Assembly: GCA_036394315.1 (NCBI GenBank)
Contig: DASWFI010000050.1
Span: 1-16,630, forward strand
Length of the DNA: 16,630 bases
From: DASWFI01 sp036394315
GTDB lineage: Bacteria > Patescibacteriota > Doudnabacteria > UBA920 > O2-02-FULL-48-8
Reading direction: 5' to 3'
A program made the translations under genes and the position numbers. Every line of letters begins with the position of its first letter. Position 1 is the first letter of the stretch. Shown piece after piece: positions 1-7,777 of this stretch. The notes under the pieces were generated by a model. The model saw nothing but the letters and a program-made list of their open reading frames with translations. It did no database searches and was not told where the DNA came from.

Positions 1-315
1 CAGCAGGATAGCTGCAGCAGCCCACCAGCGGGAACGTTGCAGGAAGTGGATCCGGTGAACGGCAACGCCCCGGGAAGAAGCTCCTCCGGCATTTTTCTGC
101 ATCAGCTCTTCAATAAAGGGCTGCCAGGCTACCGGATCATACCCGGAAAGAGCCGGTTCCGTAATCATCAGCTCTTCCAACAGTTCCATCCATGCCTCTT
201 CTTCGGGCTCCTCCGTCAAATACTGCGACAGCCGCTCCAACTCACCGGGCGAGGCCTTACCTTCCAGGTATTGGATCAATAAAAACTGAACGCGTTCTTT
301 GGTTTCCCTGATCAT
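1..315 (-). CDS. FecR-type anti-sigma factor, N-terminal part (runs off window)
   Basis: Reading the minus strand from ATG at 315 gives 105 open codons to the window edge. The protein starts MIRETKERVQFLLIQYLEGK and is acidic and helical, with a run of Glu-rich helices, a basic stretch, and then RSRWWAAAAILL at the edge, which looks like the start of a transmembrane segment. This matches the cytoplasmic sigma-binding region plus membrane anchor of FecR-family anti-sigma factors. In that family the periplasmic FecR domain, here off the left edge, senses an outer-membrane TonB-dependent receptor and controls the cognate ECF sigma factor. The partner sigma gene lies 122 bp upstream on the same strand, so co-transcription is likely. 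The frame is open further upstream to a stop at 382-384, but no in-frame ATG exists there; a TTG at 318 is the only near alternative. The identification rests on context and architecture, because the diagnostic FecR domain is not in the window. Confidence 0.8.
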   Translation of the reverse strand, partial: MIRETKERVQFLLIQYLEGKASPGELERLSQYLTEEPEEEAWMELLEELMITEPALSGYDPVAWQPFIEELMQKNAGGASSRGVAVHRIHFLQRSRWWAAAAILL

Positions 316-437
316 CAATACGATTTTTTTTGTTTCTTCATCGTCATCCTGTTTTAATAAAATATTATTTTCCCATCCTGGTCACGGGATAAGATGATTG
401 AAAAGGCCGATCGTACCATCCGGACCCATAATTTTTT

Positions 438-1046
438 TTAAAATAGGAATAAGGCAACCAGGACGGCCAGGGAAAGGCCGGTTGCATTATGCAGGTATTC
501 CTGGATAAATTTTATGGAAAATCCCAATTGATTCTTGACGGTAGAAACAGATAGCTGCAACTGGTCGGCAATCTGTTGGTGGCTAAGACCCTGTTCGCGG
601 CTGAGACGGTAGATTTCCTGCCGCCGGGCCGGTAAAGCAGCTACCGCCTTTCGGATAAGGCGATCCATTTCCTTGCTTTCCAATACCTCCACGGCTGAGC
701 TATATTGATTGGTCGCCTGCTTTTCTTCTACTTTGTTTTGCAGGCGATGGCGGGTGGCTTGTGTGCGGAGGTGGGTAAGGCAGATATTGGCAGCGATCCG
801 GAAGAGCCAGGACGCAGGACGCTCCACCCTAAGCAGATCCGCTCTTTTCATCCAGAGCCGCAGGAAAGTCTCCTGGAGCATCTCCCTGGCGAGATGCTCG
901 TCCCGGGTAATTTTATAAATAAAGGGCAGTAGGCGGGGTGTGTACAGGTGGAAGATCTGTGTATAGGACGCTTCATCTCCGCCCGCTATCTGTAAAAAAA
1001 GGGCGTTGTCTTCACTGTATGCATATTCTCCTCCCGAATTGGCCAT
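438..1046 (-). CDS. ECF sigma-70 factor, Bacteroides-expansion type
   Basis: A 202-residue ECF sigma factor. Region 2 lies at about residues 25-90, with the helix EMLQETFLRLWMKR typical of sigma2.2 and PASWLFRIAANI following. Region 4 lies at about 130-182, with the helix-turn-helix LSHQQIADQLQLSVSTVKNQ. The protein ends in a short hydrophobic tail (LSLAVLVALFLF), a feature often seen in the Bacteroidota sigma/FecR family. It would direct RNA polymerase to a surface-uptake locus under control of the FecR-like protein encoded just downstream; that target is inference. The frame is open to 1109, but I chose the ATG at 1046 because a good Bacteroidota promoter (1063-1091) lies between the two starts and the extra 21 residues have no family resemblance. 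A leader of only about 12 nt would result. Confidence 0.9.
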   Translation of the reverse strand: MANSGGEYAYSEDNALFLQIAGGDEASYTQIFHLYTPRLLPFIYKITRDEHLAREMLQETFLRLWMKRADLLRVERPASWLFRIAANICLTHLRTQATRHRLQNKVEEKQATNQYSSAVEVLESKEMDRLIRKAVAALPARRQEIYRLSREQGLSHQQIADQLQLSVSTVKNQLGFSIKFIQEYLHNATGLSLAVLVALFLF

Positions 1047-1062
1047 TCTATTTGCTAAAAGA

Positions 1063-1091
1063 CAAAAATACCAAAGTTTCCTCCATTTCAA
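1063..1091 (-). promoter_or_regulatory. Bacteroidota-type promoter of the sigma factor gene
   Basis: On the minus strand TTG (1091-1089) is followed after 18 nt by TATTTTTG (1070-1063), a full match to the TAnnTTTG -7 consensus of the Bacteroidota housekeeping sigma factor with an acceptable -33 TTG. It sits about 17 nt before the ATG at 1046 and decides between the two possible starts. Motif reading only. Confidence 0.55.
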
Positions 1092-1121
1092 CCTGTTCCA
1101 CGGGGTCAAAGCAGAATGAAG

Positions 1122-2375
1122 TCAATTAGTTCTTCCTTTGGCCCAGATCTCACGAATGGTATCTTCATCGCCATGGCCATTAGGTACTGCCGTACTCAGG
1201 TTATTGGCATCATACCAGCGCTTGTCCGGCAAACCGGTCGTTTGCCTGCTTCCCGGCATTTCAAGATGGCCGTTCAGGTCCGTCTTCGCCAGCCAGTCAT
1301 AGGCATAGCGCAGCCAATCCTGGCGGTATTGTTTACTTTGTTTGGCAAACCAGCTAATCTCATCGTATCCCCATACCCAAAATGGGCCCATTCCAGGTTG
1401 ACCCGGTTGTTTGCTGGCGCCGTAATTATCAAATTCCACCATATAAGGCAAGCTTTCGCATTTCCAGCCGCTGGGGGTGATCCCCCCTTTACTGCGTCCA
1501 TAAAGAGCGTCGGTATACCCAACTTTTAAAATAGCGCCCTCAGGCTTTTCCGGTGTTTCCGTAATTCTTAACGGGAAAGCATGCACATCCATCAGCAATT
1601 TTCCATCGCGTACAAATCCGCCACCGGGGACGTGCGCATCACAAATAATCATTTTCCGGCGGGCGTGCTTCGCTGCATAGCCACGTATCAGGGACAATAT
1701 CTGTGCATAATGATCCAGGTCTTTATCATTTTTATTCATTAATTCAACCTGTCCAAAATGTATTCCCTCCATTTCGGCATCAATATAAGATACAGCCAGA
1801 AAATAGAATAGCAGTTTGGTCTCAGGACGGCTTACGTCAGGAACCCCGCCCTCACCCCACTGATGTTTCATTCTTCCGTCTGCATAAAGTATGTCGCCAT
1901 AACGAAAATTTCGTTGCTCTATGGGCATACCTAATGCCCTAAAAGCCCAATCAGGCACCTTGATTTGTCCGATCTGAGGCGTTACGATCTCAAAAATGCA
2001 TGCCTGGAGGATAATAGTAGGATCTGCCTGGTGCACTTTTGCAGCCAGCTCTTTTTCAATAGCAAAATTTTTCAGAAGATTGGCCTCTCCTCCCCATTGA
2101 CAAACAGCCCGTCCGATAAATTTTGCGCCGATGTTCTTAATCATCCGGAGATTGTCCTCAAAATTGCCTTCCCCGGTAAGCATTCGTTGCATGGTAATAG
2201 ACCGGTCCAGATAATTTTCCAATACTTCCCGTGAAATTTTCTTGTTGAATTTATAATCAGGTGTTTGGGCCACAGGTCCCATTTTGTTGCTGACTTTACC
2301 GGATCGGGGGACAACGGAGCTGGAAAATCCAATGAAGCAAATGGCTATGGCAAACAATCTCGGGGAAATATTCAT
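1122..2375 (-). CDS. Secreted protein of unknown function, possible TIM-barrel enzyme
   Basis: A 417-residue protein that I do not recognise as a named family. It begins with a signal peptide (MNISPRLFAIAICFIGFSSS), so it is exported. The rest is soluble and rich in Trp, Tyr and Gly, and reads like an alternating beta/alpha fold: strand-like segments such as GAKFIGRAV, TIILQACIFE, GIHFGQVELM, KMIICDAHV and LPYMVEFDNYG each precede a helix. Acidic residues at strand ends (Glu211 in FGQVELM, Glu314 in MVEFDNYG) would fit a glycoside-hydrolase-like TIM barrel, but this is inference and I assign no substrate. It stands alone: the sigma gene starts after its stop and the SDR gene ends 46 bp upstream of its ATG. 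The start is a clear ATG directly before the signal peptide. It could equally be a non-catalytic barrel protein. Confidence 0.75.
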   Translation of the reverse strand: MNISPRLFAIAICFIGFSSSVVPRSGKVSNKMGPVAQTPDYKFNKKISREVLENYLDRSITMQRMLTGEGNFEDNLRMIKNIGAKFIGRAVCQWGGEANLLKNFAIEKELAAKVHQADPTIILQACIFEIVTPQIGQIKVPDWAFRALGMPIEQRNFRYGDILYADGRMKHQWGEGGVPDVSRPETKLLFYFLAVSYIDAEMEGIHFGQVELMNKNDKDLDHYAQILSLIRGYAAKHARRKMIICDAHVPGGGFVRDGKLLMDVHAFPLRITETPEKPEGAILKVGYTDALYGRSKGGITPSGWKCESLPYMVEFDNYGASKQPGQPGMGPFWVWGYDEISWFAKQSKQYRQDWLRYAYDWLAKTDLNGHLEMPGSRQTTGLPDKRWYDANNLSTAVPNGHGDEDTIREIWAKGRTN

Positions 2376-2421
2376 TTGGCTCGGGTTAATGATTTAGTAA
2401 ATTTATCTTATTATTTCCTAT

Positions 2422-3198
2422 TTACCCTTCCATGAATTTAGCTCCGGCTTTACTGGTCTGGTTCAGTAGGAACTTTGGTGCAAGGCGGCTCATAACGTTC
2501 ATTACACGGGCAAGGCCGGGATAGATTTCAAATTTGTCTTTCTGTAATCCTTGGATAGCAACAGCAATCAATTTGCCGGGTTCCATCAACATTTTGGCAT
2601 CGAAGTCAGGTTCGTCCATGAACTTATCGCTCAACGGTGTTTTAGAACCCGGTGCAACCAACTCAAACACCTTGATATTGGTATTTTTCAGCTGTACACG
2701 TAAAGATTTTGTGTAAGAGCGGAGCCCGGATTTGGTAGCGCCATAAATTGGTGATACCGGAAAGGGGACCAAGGCTATGCCTGATGTGACATTCAGGATG
2801 GCAGCTGTTTTTTTTGTCTTGAGGTGCGGCAGAAATTGCTGCACCATACGGATGGGTCCCATTAAGTTTATTTCCACCTCCCGGGTGATATTCAGCAAGT
2901 CAATTGAAGTGTCATGCAGGCTTATCTTACGCATTTCCCCTGCATTATTGATCAAAATATTGAGTTCGGGAAACTGGCTGATTACCTGCTGATATAGAAG
3001 CGGAATGGCTTTTACGTCGCTGACATCGCTTTGAAAAGTATGAATTTTGGGTAAGCGTTTTTTTGTCTGGTCAAGCTTTACCGGGTCTCTGCCTGTAATA
3101 ATTACTGTATTGCCAAGATCAATAAGCCGTGTGGCAAATTCATATCCAAAGCCGCTTGTCCCGCCGGTTATTAAGATCGTGTTGTTTCTCAGTTCCAT
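2422..3198 (-). CDS. Short-chain dehydrogenase/reductase (SDR), DltE-like
   Basis: A 258-residue classical SDR. The Rossmann nucleotide-binding motif is ILITGGTSGFG near the N terminus, followed by ITGRDPVKL, whose Arg after the second strand suggests NADP(H) preference. The NNAG motif follows (INNAGEM), then the catalytic Ser in NVTSG and the Tyr-x3-Lys pair in YGATKSG. The C-terminal segment after VAPGSKTPL is longer and helical, as in the cytosolic DltE-like (COG3967) oxidoreductases. The substrate cannot be read from sequence. The frame is open to a TTG at 3228, but the only ATG is at 3198 and a TACCTTTG -7 element lies across 3226-3233, so 3198 is the start. It is divergent from an AraC-type regulator 153 bp away, the usual arrangement for a reductase controlled by its neighbour. 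Confidence 0.92.
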   Translation of the reverse strand: MELRNNTILITGGTSGFGYEFATRLIDLGNTVIITGRDPVKLDQTKKRLPKIHTFQSDVSDVKAIPLLYQQVISQFPELNILINNAGEMRKISLHDTSIDLLNITREVEINLMGPIRMVQQFLPHLKTKKTAAILNVTSGIALVPFPVSPIYGATKSGLRSYTKSLRVQLKNTNIKVFELVAPGSKTPLSDKFMDEPDFDAKMLMEPGKLIAVAIQGLQKDKFEIYPGLARVMNVMSRLAPKFLLNQTSKAGAKFMEG

Positions 3199-3225
3199 CG
3201 CTTTTATTTTAAAAATTTGATAGAA

Positions 3226-3233
3226 CAAAGGTA
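3226..3233 (-). promoter_or_regulatory. -7 element of the SDR gene promoter
   Basis: TACCTTTG on the minus strand matches TAnnTTTG exactly and lies 27 nt upstream of the SDR ATG. The best upstream TTTG is about 25 nt away, too far for a standard -33 element. That would fit an activator-dependent promoter, for example one driven by the divergent AraC-type protein. Motif reading only. Confidence 0.4.
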
Positions 3234-3297
3234 GTTCAGGCTATTGCCTCCTTGTTTCCAAAATCCAATCTACTGTTTATCAAAATCAAATAATTTG

Positions 3298-3327
3298 TTG
3301 CATCCCGAAAATTAATTCAGTATTTTG
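3298..3327 (+). promoter_or_regulatory. Probable promoter of the AraC-type gene
   Basis: TTG (3298-3300), then 20 nt, then TATTTTG (3321-3327), a near match to the Bacteroidota -33/-7 pair. It lies just upstream of the ATG at 3352 and argues against translation from the in-frame TTG at 3325, which lies inside the -7 element. Confidence 0.4.
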
Positions 3328-3351
3328 TTACAAAATTCAGCGATCCAGGCC

Positions 3352-4290
3352 ATGCATACTGATTCATTAGAAGACTTTTATAAACATGCGTCATCCGGCA
3401 TCGAGGGAGGAATGAATTCCCTTTTGCCGGAAGGTATCCATAAAGAAATAGGCCACTTTAATGTATTCAACGTGGATGATCTGATTGCGAGAATCAAAGA
3501 AAAGGGTATTATGCCCTATAACCGCAGGGCCTACTATAAAATCAGCCTGGTCAGCGGCCGGAATAAAGCGGAATATGCCGATAAGGTGATCGATATTGAA
3601 AACAATGCCCTATTGTTCGCCACACCCAAAATCCCTTATCATTGGGTTCCCCAGGATGACAGGCAATCAGGCTATTTCTGCATTTTTACAGACGACTTTC
3701 TGCTGCCCAGCAAAAGCGGCGTGGTTCTGGACAAATTGCCCATCTTCCGTCCGGGCGGCTATCCGGTCTTTCAGCTTACAGACAAGGCTACGGAAGATAT
3801 CCGGCTCATCTTCTCCAAGATGTATGGGGAATTATCCTCCAACTATGCTTATAAGTACGACCTGATGCGCAATTACGTCCTGGAACTAATCCATTACGGA
3901 CAAAAGTTGCAGCCTTCTACGTCCCTGTATTCCACACATAATGCCTCGGCACGGATGTCATCCTTATTTATCGAATTGCTGGAAAGGCAATTTCCCATCG
4001 AGTCTCCTCAACAGAAATTAAGTCTTCGCACCGCCAAAGACTATGCCGACCGGCTGGCCGTCCATGTAAATCACCTCAATAAGGTATTAAAGGAAAATAC
4101 AGGCAAGACCACTACCGGTATCATCACTGCCCGGATCATGCAGGAGGCGAAGATCCTGTTAAAGCAAACCGACTGGAGTATTTCTGAAATCGCCTATTGC
4201 CTTGGGTTCGAGCAGTTATCTCACTTTTCGGGCTTTTTCAAGAAGCAAAGTTCTTTATCGCCCAATGAGATCAGAAATCGAACTGGTTAA
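3352..4290 (+). CDS. AraC-family transcriptional regulator
   Basis: A 312-residue regulator. The N-terminal two thirds form a cupin-like sensing region, with segments such as ALLFATPKIPYHWVPQ and GYFCIFTDDFL typical of Bacteroidota AraC proteins of this layout. The last 85 or so residues form the double helix-turn-helix: LRTAKDYADRLAVHVNHLNK for the first HTH and TDWSISEIAYCLGF for the second, followed by the conserved tail SHFSGFFKKQSSLSPNEIR. It probably controls the divergent SDR gene and itself. The ligand is unknown. The start at ATG 3352 is preferred over the in-frame TTG at 3325 because the latter overlaps a promoter element. The TonB-domain gene follows 56 bp downstream on the same strand; co-transcription is possible but not shown. 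Confidence 0.93.
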   Translation: MHTDSLEDFYKHASSGIEGGMNSLLPEGIHKEIGHFNVFNVDDLIARIKEKGIMPYNRRAYYKISLVSGRNKAEYADKVIDIENNALLFATPKIPYHWVPQDDRQSGYFCIFTDDFLLPSKSGVVLDKLPIFRPGGYPVFQLTDKATEDIRLIFSKMYGELSSNYAYKYDLMRNYVLELIHYGQKLQPSTSLYSTHNASARMSSLFIELLERQFPIESPQQKLSLRTAKDYADRLAVHVNHLNKVLKENTGKTTTGIITARIMQEAKILLKQTDWSISEIAYCLGFEQLSHFSGFFKKQSSLSPNEIRNRTG

Positions 4291-4318
4291 TTTTGACAAC
4301 CTGGAAATACCTAAACCA

Positions 4319-4338
4319 TTGCTAATAATTGCTAATAA
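4319..4338 (+). repeat. Perfect tandem 10-bp duplication in the TonB-gene leader
   Basis: TTGCTAATAA occurs twice with no gap, ending 8 nt before the ATG at 4347. It is too short to be a regular minisatellite. It may be a slippage duplication that changes leader length or a doubled binding site. Confidence 0.8.
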
Positions 4339-4346
4339 AAGTCCAG

Positions 4347-5075
4347 ATGAAAAAGCCATATTTACTACTGCTATTGCTGATAACCGGTCTGTCTGTATTC
4401 GGAAACGATACTTTGTATTTCCGTTTGTCCAATCCATGGAATACGGTAAAAGATCCCAATGGGCAATATCTTAGAAAGTGTGTAAAAGAAAAAGATTATT
4501 ACCATGTCTGGGATTATAATGCCATGAATAGATTAGTTACCGAATCGTATTATGCGGATACGAATTTTTCAAAAAAGTTATTTTGCCACAAATACTTTAA
4601 TGAGGACGAAGGATGGCTGGAACAGACTCGTTGCTATTCAGAGGGCCGGCTGGATGGATATTTTGTCAATTATGATAAAAAAGGGGACACCACCGACTAT
4701 GATATTTACAAAAATGGGGCTCTTGTTAAATCCTGGAGTTTACACCCCGGGGAGGATGATTCGGTAACGAAGTCTTTGCTACTCCAGGAAGTTGAAGCTG
4801 AATTTCCGGGAGGCAGGCAAAGATGGCTTGATTACCTGGGCGATCATCTGGAATATCCGTCTGCGCTAAAAGATAAGAATATTAAAGGAGAGGTGTTGGT
4901 GGAGTTTACGATTAACATACAAGGCAGGGTGGAAAATGTCAAAGTCATAAAAAGCCGGGATCCACTGTTAGATCAGGAAGCCGTCCGGGTCATTCAAAGG
5001 TCTCCCAGATGGAAGCCTGCTATGCAGAATGGGAAAAAAGTACCGGTATATATGAATCAGACTATCATATTTTAA
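4347..5075 (+). CDS. TonB C-terminal-domain protein with signal peptide
   Basis: A 242-residue exported protein. It starts with a signal peptide (MKKPYLLLLLLITGLSVFG), then about 130 residues rich in aromatic and charged residues and resembling MORN-like toxin-antitoxin-type repeats only weakly (SEGRLDGYFVNYDKKGDTT). The last 85 or so residues are a TonB C-terminal domain: FPGGRQRWLDYLGDHLEYP, then IKGEVLVEFTINIQGRVENV, the segment LDQEAVRVIQRSPRWKPA and the closing strand VPVYMNQTIIF. In true TonB this domain binds outer-membrane receptors. There is no proline-rich periplasmic linker and the hydrophobic N terminus looks cleavable, so this may be a periplasmic TonB-domain protein rather than a full energy transducer. 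A TTG at 4329 is in frame, but the ATG at 4347 directly precedes the basic start of the signal peptide. Confidence 0.85.
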   Translation: MKKPYLLLLLLITGLSVFGNDTLYFRLSNPWNTVKDPNGQYLRKCVKEKDYYHVWDYNAMNRLVTESYYADTNFSKKLFCHKYFNEDEGWLEQTRCYSEGRLDGYFVNYDKKGDTTDYDIYKNGALVKSWSLHPGEDDSVTKSLLLQEVEAEFPGGRQRWLDYLGDHLEYPSALKDKNIKGEVLVEFTINIQGRVENVKVIKSRDPLLDQEAVRVIQRSPRWKPAMQNGKKVPVYMNQTIIF

Positions 5076-5106
5076 TTAGCTTCTTTAGGTTCCTCTGTGA
5101 TCCCGG

Positions 5107-5310
5107 TTTAACGGCGGCGTTCAATAAAAAATGCTTATGCGTAAAATGGGTACCGCTGTTTTCGGACGAGTGACTTACCAATTGTTCGAGCAATACTGGC
5201 CCCAGGCCGCCAAAGAGAGAAAGGGTCCGGAGGAAATGGTCCGGTTTCAATCCTGAACGAATTCGTACATAGCAGTGTATCATTTTCGTACGGTTCCTGT
5301 TAGCCGGAAG
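5107..5310 (+). pseudogene. Relic of a dihydrofolate-reductase-family (RibD C-terminal type) gene
   Basis: This stretch fills most of the 312-bp gap between the TonB-domain gene and the permease. From 5131 the plus strand reads MLMRKMGTAVFGRVTYQLFE, then QYWPQAAKE and PEEMVRFQS before a stop at 5254-5256. The segment FGRVTYQLFEQYWP is characteristic of DHFR-family proteins. An ungapped comparison with the intact DHFR-family protein at 14349-14912 gives 13 identities in 32 positions (FGR, T, LF, WP, PE, VR among them). An upstream in-frame stop lies at 5125-5127. After the stop at 5256 the similarity seems to continue in another frame as LNEFVHSSVSFS (about 5252-5287), indicating a frameshift. 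The N-terminal strand and the whole C-terminal half are absent, so the gene is dead. The ends given are approximate. Confidence 0.65.
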
Positions 5311-5387
5311 CAGCAAACCATTGATAACAACGCCTTTAACAACTGGCATTTTTTTGGCTAAAAGTTCTACAGCCATCAATCCCCATC

Positions 5388-7775
5388 ATGCTAAAAAACT
5401 ACTTCCGCATTGCCTTCCGCAATCTCGCCCGCAATAAGTTCTCCTCCTCAATCAACATCGGCGGCCTCGCCATCGGCATGTCCGTAGCTATGCTCATCGG
5501 CCTGTGGATCTATGACGAGCTGTCCTTCGATAGGGTCCATCGTAACCACGACCGCATCGCCGCCGTCCTGCAGAACCAAAAGCTCAGCGGGGGTATCGAG
5601 ACCTGGTGGGGTCAAGCTATGCAGCTCGCACCCGCGCTGCGGAAAGACTATGGCGCCAATTTCAAATACGTAGTTACCGCGGCCGGCAACTCGAAGCATC
5701 TGCTGACCTATGGCGACAAAAAATTCAAATATAACGGCGACTACATGGAGCCGCAGGTGATCGATATGCTGAGCCTGAAAATGCTGAAGGGCAACAATAC
5801 CTCCCTGCAGGACCCCTCTTCTGTCATCCTGTCTGAATCTGCAGCCAGGTCCATCTTCGACGGGCAGGACCCGATAGGTAAGACCCTCAGGTTCGACAAC
5901 AACTACCTGGTGAAAGTGACGGGCGTCTATGCCGACCTGCCCGTCAATTCTTACTTTGCCAATACGGATTTCATCTCCCCTTTCCAATTAATGATCACGG
6001 TGCAAAAACTCGGCGACCTGGAATGGGGCAACAGCTGGTTCCAGGTGTATGTCCAGCTGAACGGCAATGTCGATATGGCCCGGGCTTCGAAAGCCATCAA
6101 AAACGTCAAAGGCGAGAATTCCCCCGGCGACCGGCGCTTCATTCCCGAGCTCTTCCTGCATCCCATGAACCGCTGGCACCTGTACTCCGATTTCAAGGAT
6201 GGCGTCAGCACGGGCGGCCGTATCCGCTATGTCCGGCTCTATGCCATCATCGGGGTCTTCGTGCTCATCCTGGCCTGTATCAATTTCATGAACTTATCGA
6301 CAGCCCGCTCAGAGAAAAGGGCAAAAGAGGTAGGCATCCGCAAGGCCATCGGTTCCATGCGCGGGCAGCTCATCTGGCAATTCTTCAGCGAGTCACTCGT
6401 GGTGGCCTTCATTGCCTTCCTGCTGGCTATCGGCATAGTACAATTACTGTTGCCTTTCTTCAACGAGGTAGCCAATAAAAAAATGAATATCCCTTTAAGC
6501 CAGCCCTTGTTCTGGTTAGCAGGTCTTTGCTTTACCTTCCTCACTGGGCTGCTGGCCGGCAGTTATCCCGCCCTTTATCTCTCCTCCTTCCGACCGGTGA
6601 AAGTGCTGAAAGGTACCTTCCGCGTAGGGAAACTGGCGGCGATACCCCGCAAAGCGCTGGTCGTCGTACAGTTCACCGTTTCCGTTATCCTCATCATCGG
6701 TACGATCGCCGTCCTGCGTCAGATACAATATGTCAAGGACAGGCCCGTGGGCTATGACCGGGCAGGCCTGATCTCGGTGCCCCGGCAAAGCTTCGAGGCC
6801 AGCACACACCTGGATGCGTTGCGTACAGATCTGAAGCAAACCGGGCTGGTGGAGAATATCGCCGGTTCGGAAAGCTCGATCGTCAACACCTGGATCACCA
6901 ATATGGGCTTCCAGTGGAAAGGAAAGGACCCGTCCATGCAGGAGCAGTTTACCACTAACGGGATCACGCCAGAGTTCGGAAAGGTCACGGGCTGGCAGAT
7001 CGCCGAAGGCCGGGATTTCGCACGCGACTTCGCCACGGACTCCAACAATATTCTCATCAACGAAACGGCAGTAAAATATATGGGCCTTCGTCGCCCCTTG
7101 GGGGAGGTGGTGCGATGGGGGTTAAACGGCAAATACACCATCATCGGCGTTGTGAAGGACATGATCTCGCAGTCACCTTACGATCCGATAAAGCCCATGA
7201 TCTTCTACCTATCTACCTATCTTTCCTTCTCGCACATTGACGTCATCAACATCCGTGTGAAGCCCCAGGCCAGCATGTCCCGGGCCCTGGCCGCCATTGA
7301 AACCGTCTTTAAGAAATACGACCCGGAAGATCCGTTCGAATACAGTTTCGCCGATCAGGACTATATGAAAAAATTTGGCGACGAAGAGCGCATCGGCCGG
7401 CTGGCCGGGTTTTTCACAGTACTGGCCATCTTCATCTCCTGTTTAGGTCTGTTGGGATTGTCATCCTTCGTGGCGGAACAACGCATCCGGGAGATTGGCA
7501 TCCGCAAAGTCCTGGGCGCCTCCGTTCTCCATCTCTGGAACCTGCTGTCCAGGGAATTCGTCTGGCTGGTGAGCTTATCGTTACTTATCGGCGGCCCCAT
7601 TGCCTGGTGGATCATGCACGACTGGCTGCAGAACTACCAGTACCACGCCAGCCTTTCCTGGTGGATCTTCGCTTCTGCCGCCCTCGGCGCCCTGGCACTG
7701 ACCCTGTTCACAGTGAGTTTCCAGGCCATTAAAGCGGCATTAGCTAACCCGGTCAAATCGTTAAAGGCGGAATGA
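5388..7775 (+). CDS. MacB/FtsX-type ABC transporter permease
   Basis: A 795-residue inner-membrane permease of the two-FtsX-domain type common in Bacteroidota. The N terminus (MLKNYFRIAFRNLARNKFSS) leads into TM1 (about 20-42, GGLAIGMSVAMLIGLW). A periplasmic MacB_PCD-like domain covers about 45-275. A first FtsX block with TMs follows (IIGVFVLILACINFMNLS, then RAKEVGIRKAIGS), then a second periplasmic domain (about 440-660) and a second FtsX block (LAGFFTVLAIFISCLGLLGL, then IREIGIRKVLGAS) ending in NPVKSLKAE. The paired EVGIRKAIGS and EIGIRKVLGAS loops are the family hallmarks and probably contact the ATPase. No ATPase gene is in the window, so it must use one encoded elsewhere. The substrate is unknown; export of lipids, peptides or drugs are all known in the family. 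Sampled sequence is GC-rich (5521-5580 is 35/60 G+C). Confidence 0.95.
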   Translation: MLKNYFRIAFRNLARNKFSSSINIGGLAIGMSVAMLIGLWIYDELSFDRVHRNHDRIAAVLQNQKLSGGIETWWGQAMQLAPALRKDYGANFKYVVTAAGNSKHLLTYGDKKFKYNGDYMEPQVIDMLSLKMLKGNNTSLQDPSSVILSESAARSIFDGQDPIGKTLRFDNNYLVKVTGVYADLPVNSYFANTDFISPFQLMITVQKLGDLEWGNSWFQVYVQLNGNVDMARASKAIKNVKGENSPGDRRFIPELFLHPMNRWHLYSDFKDGVSTGGRIRYVRLYAIIGVFVLILACINFMNLSTARSEKRAKEVGIRKAIGSMRGQLIWQFFSESLVVAFIAFLLAIGIVQLLLPFFNEVANKKMNIPLSQPLFWLAGLCFTFLTGLLAGSYPALYLSSFRPVKVLKGTFRVGKLAAIPRKALVVVQFTVSVILIIGTIAVLRQIQYVKDRPVGYDRAGLISVPRQSFEASTHLDALRTDLKQTGLVENIAGSESSIVNTWITNMGFQWKGKDPSMQEQFTTNGITPEFGKVTGWQIAEGRDFARDFATDSNNILINETAVKYMGLRRPLGEVVRWGLNGKYTIIGVVKDMISQSPYDPIKPMIFYLSTYLSFSHIDVINIRVKPQASMSRALAAIETVFKKYDPEDPFEYSFADQDYMKKFGDEERIGRLAGFFTVLAIFISCLGLLGLSSFVAEQRIREIGIRKVLGASVLHLWNLLSREFVWLVSLSLLIGGPIAWWIMHDWLQNYQYHASLSWWIFASAALGALALTLFTVSFQAIKAALANPVKSLKAE

Positions 7776-7777
7776 AT

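Noticed and set aside
5065..5379. A 104-codon minus-strand ORF in the gap before the permease
   Set aside because: It has no recognisable domain, overlaps the end of the TonB-domain gene and lies antisense to the DHFR-family relic, whose plus-strand similarity explains the sequence better.
5448..5987. A 179-codon minus-strand ORF inside the permease gene
   Set aside because: It is antisense to a well-supported protein, low in complexity and without any family signature; long antisense frames are expected in GC-rich coding DNA.
6023..6478. A 151-codon plus-strand ORF within the permease gene
   Set aside because: It is an out-of-frame shadow; the permease frame carries the conserved FtsX motifs over the same bases.
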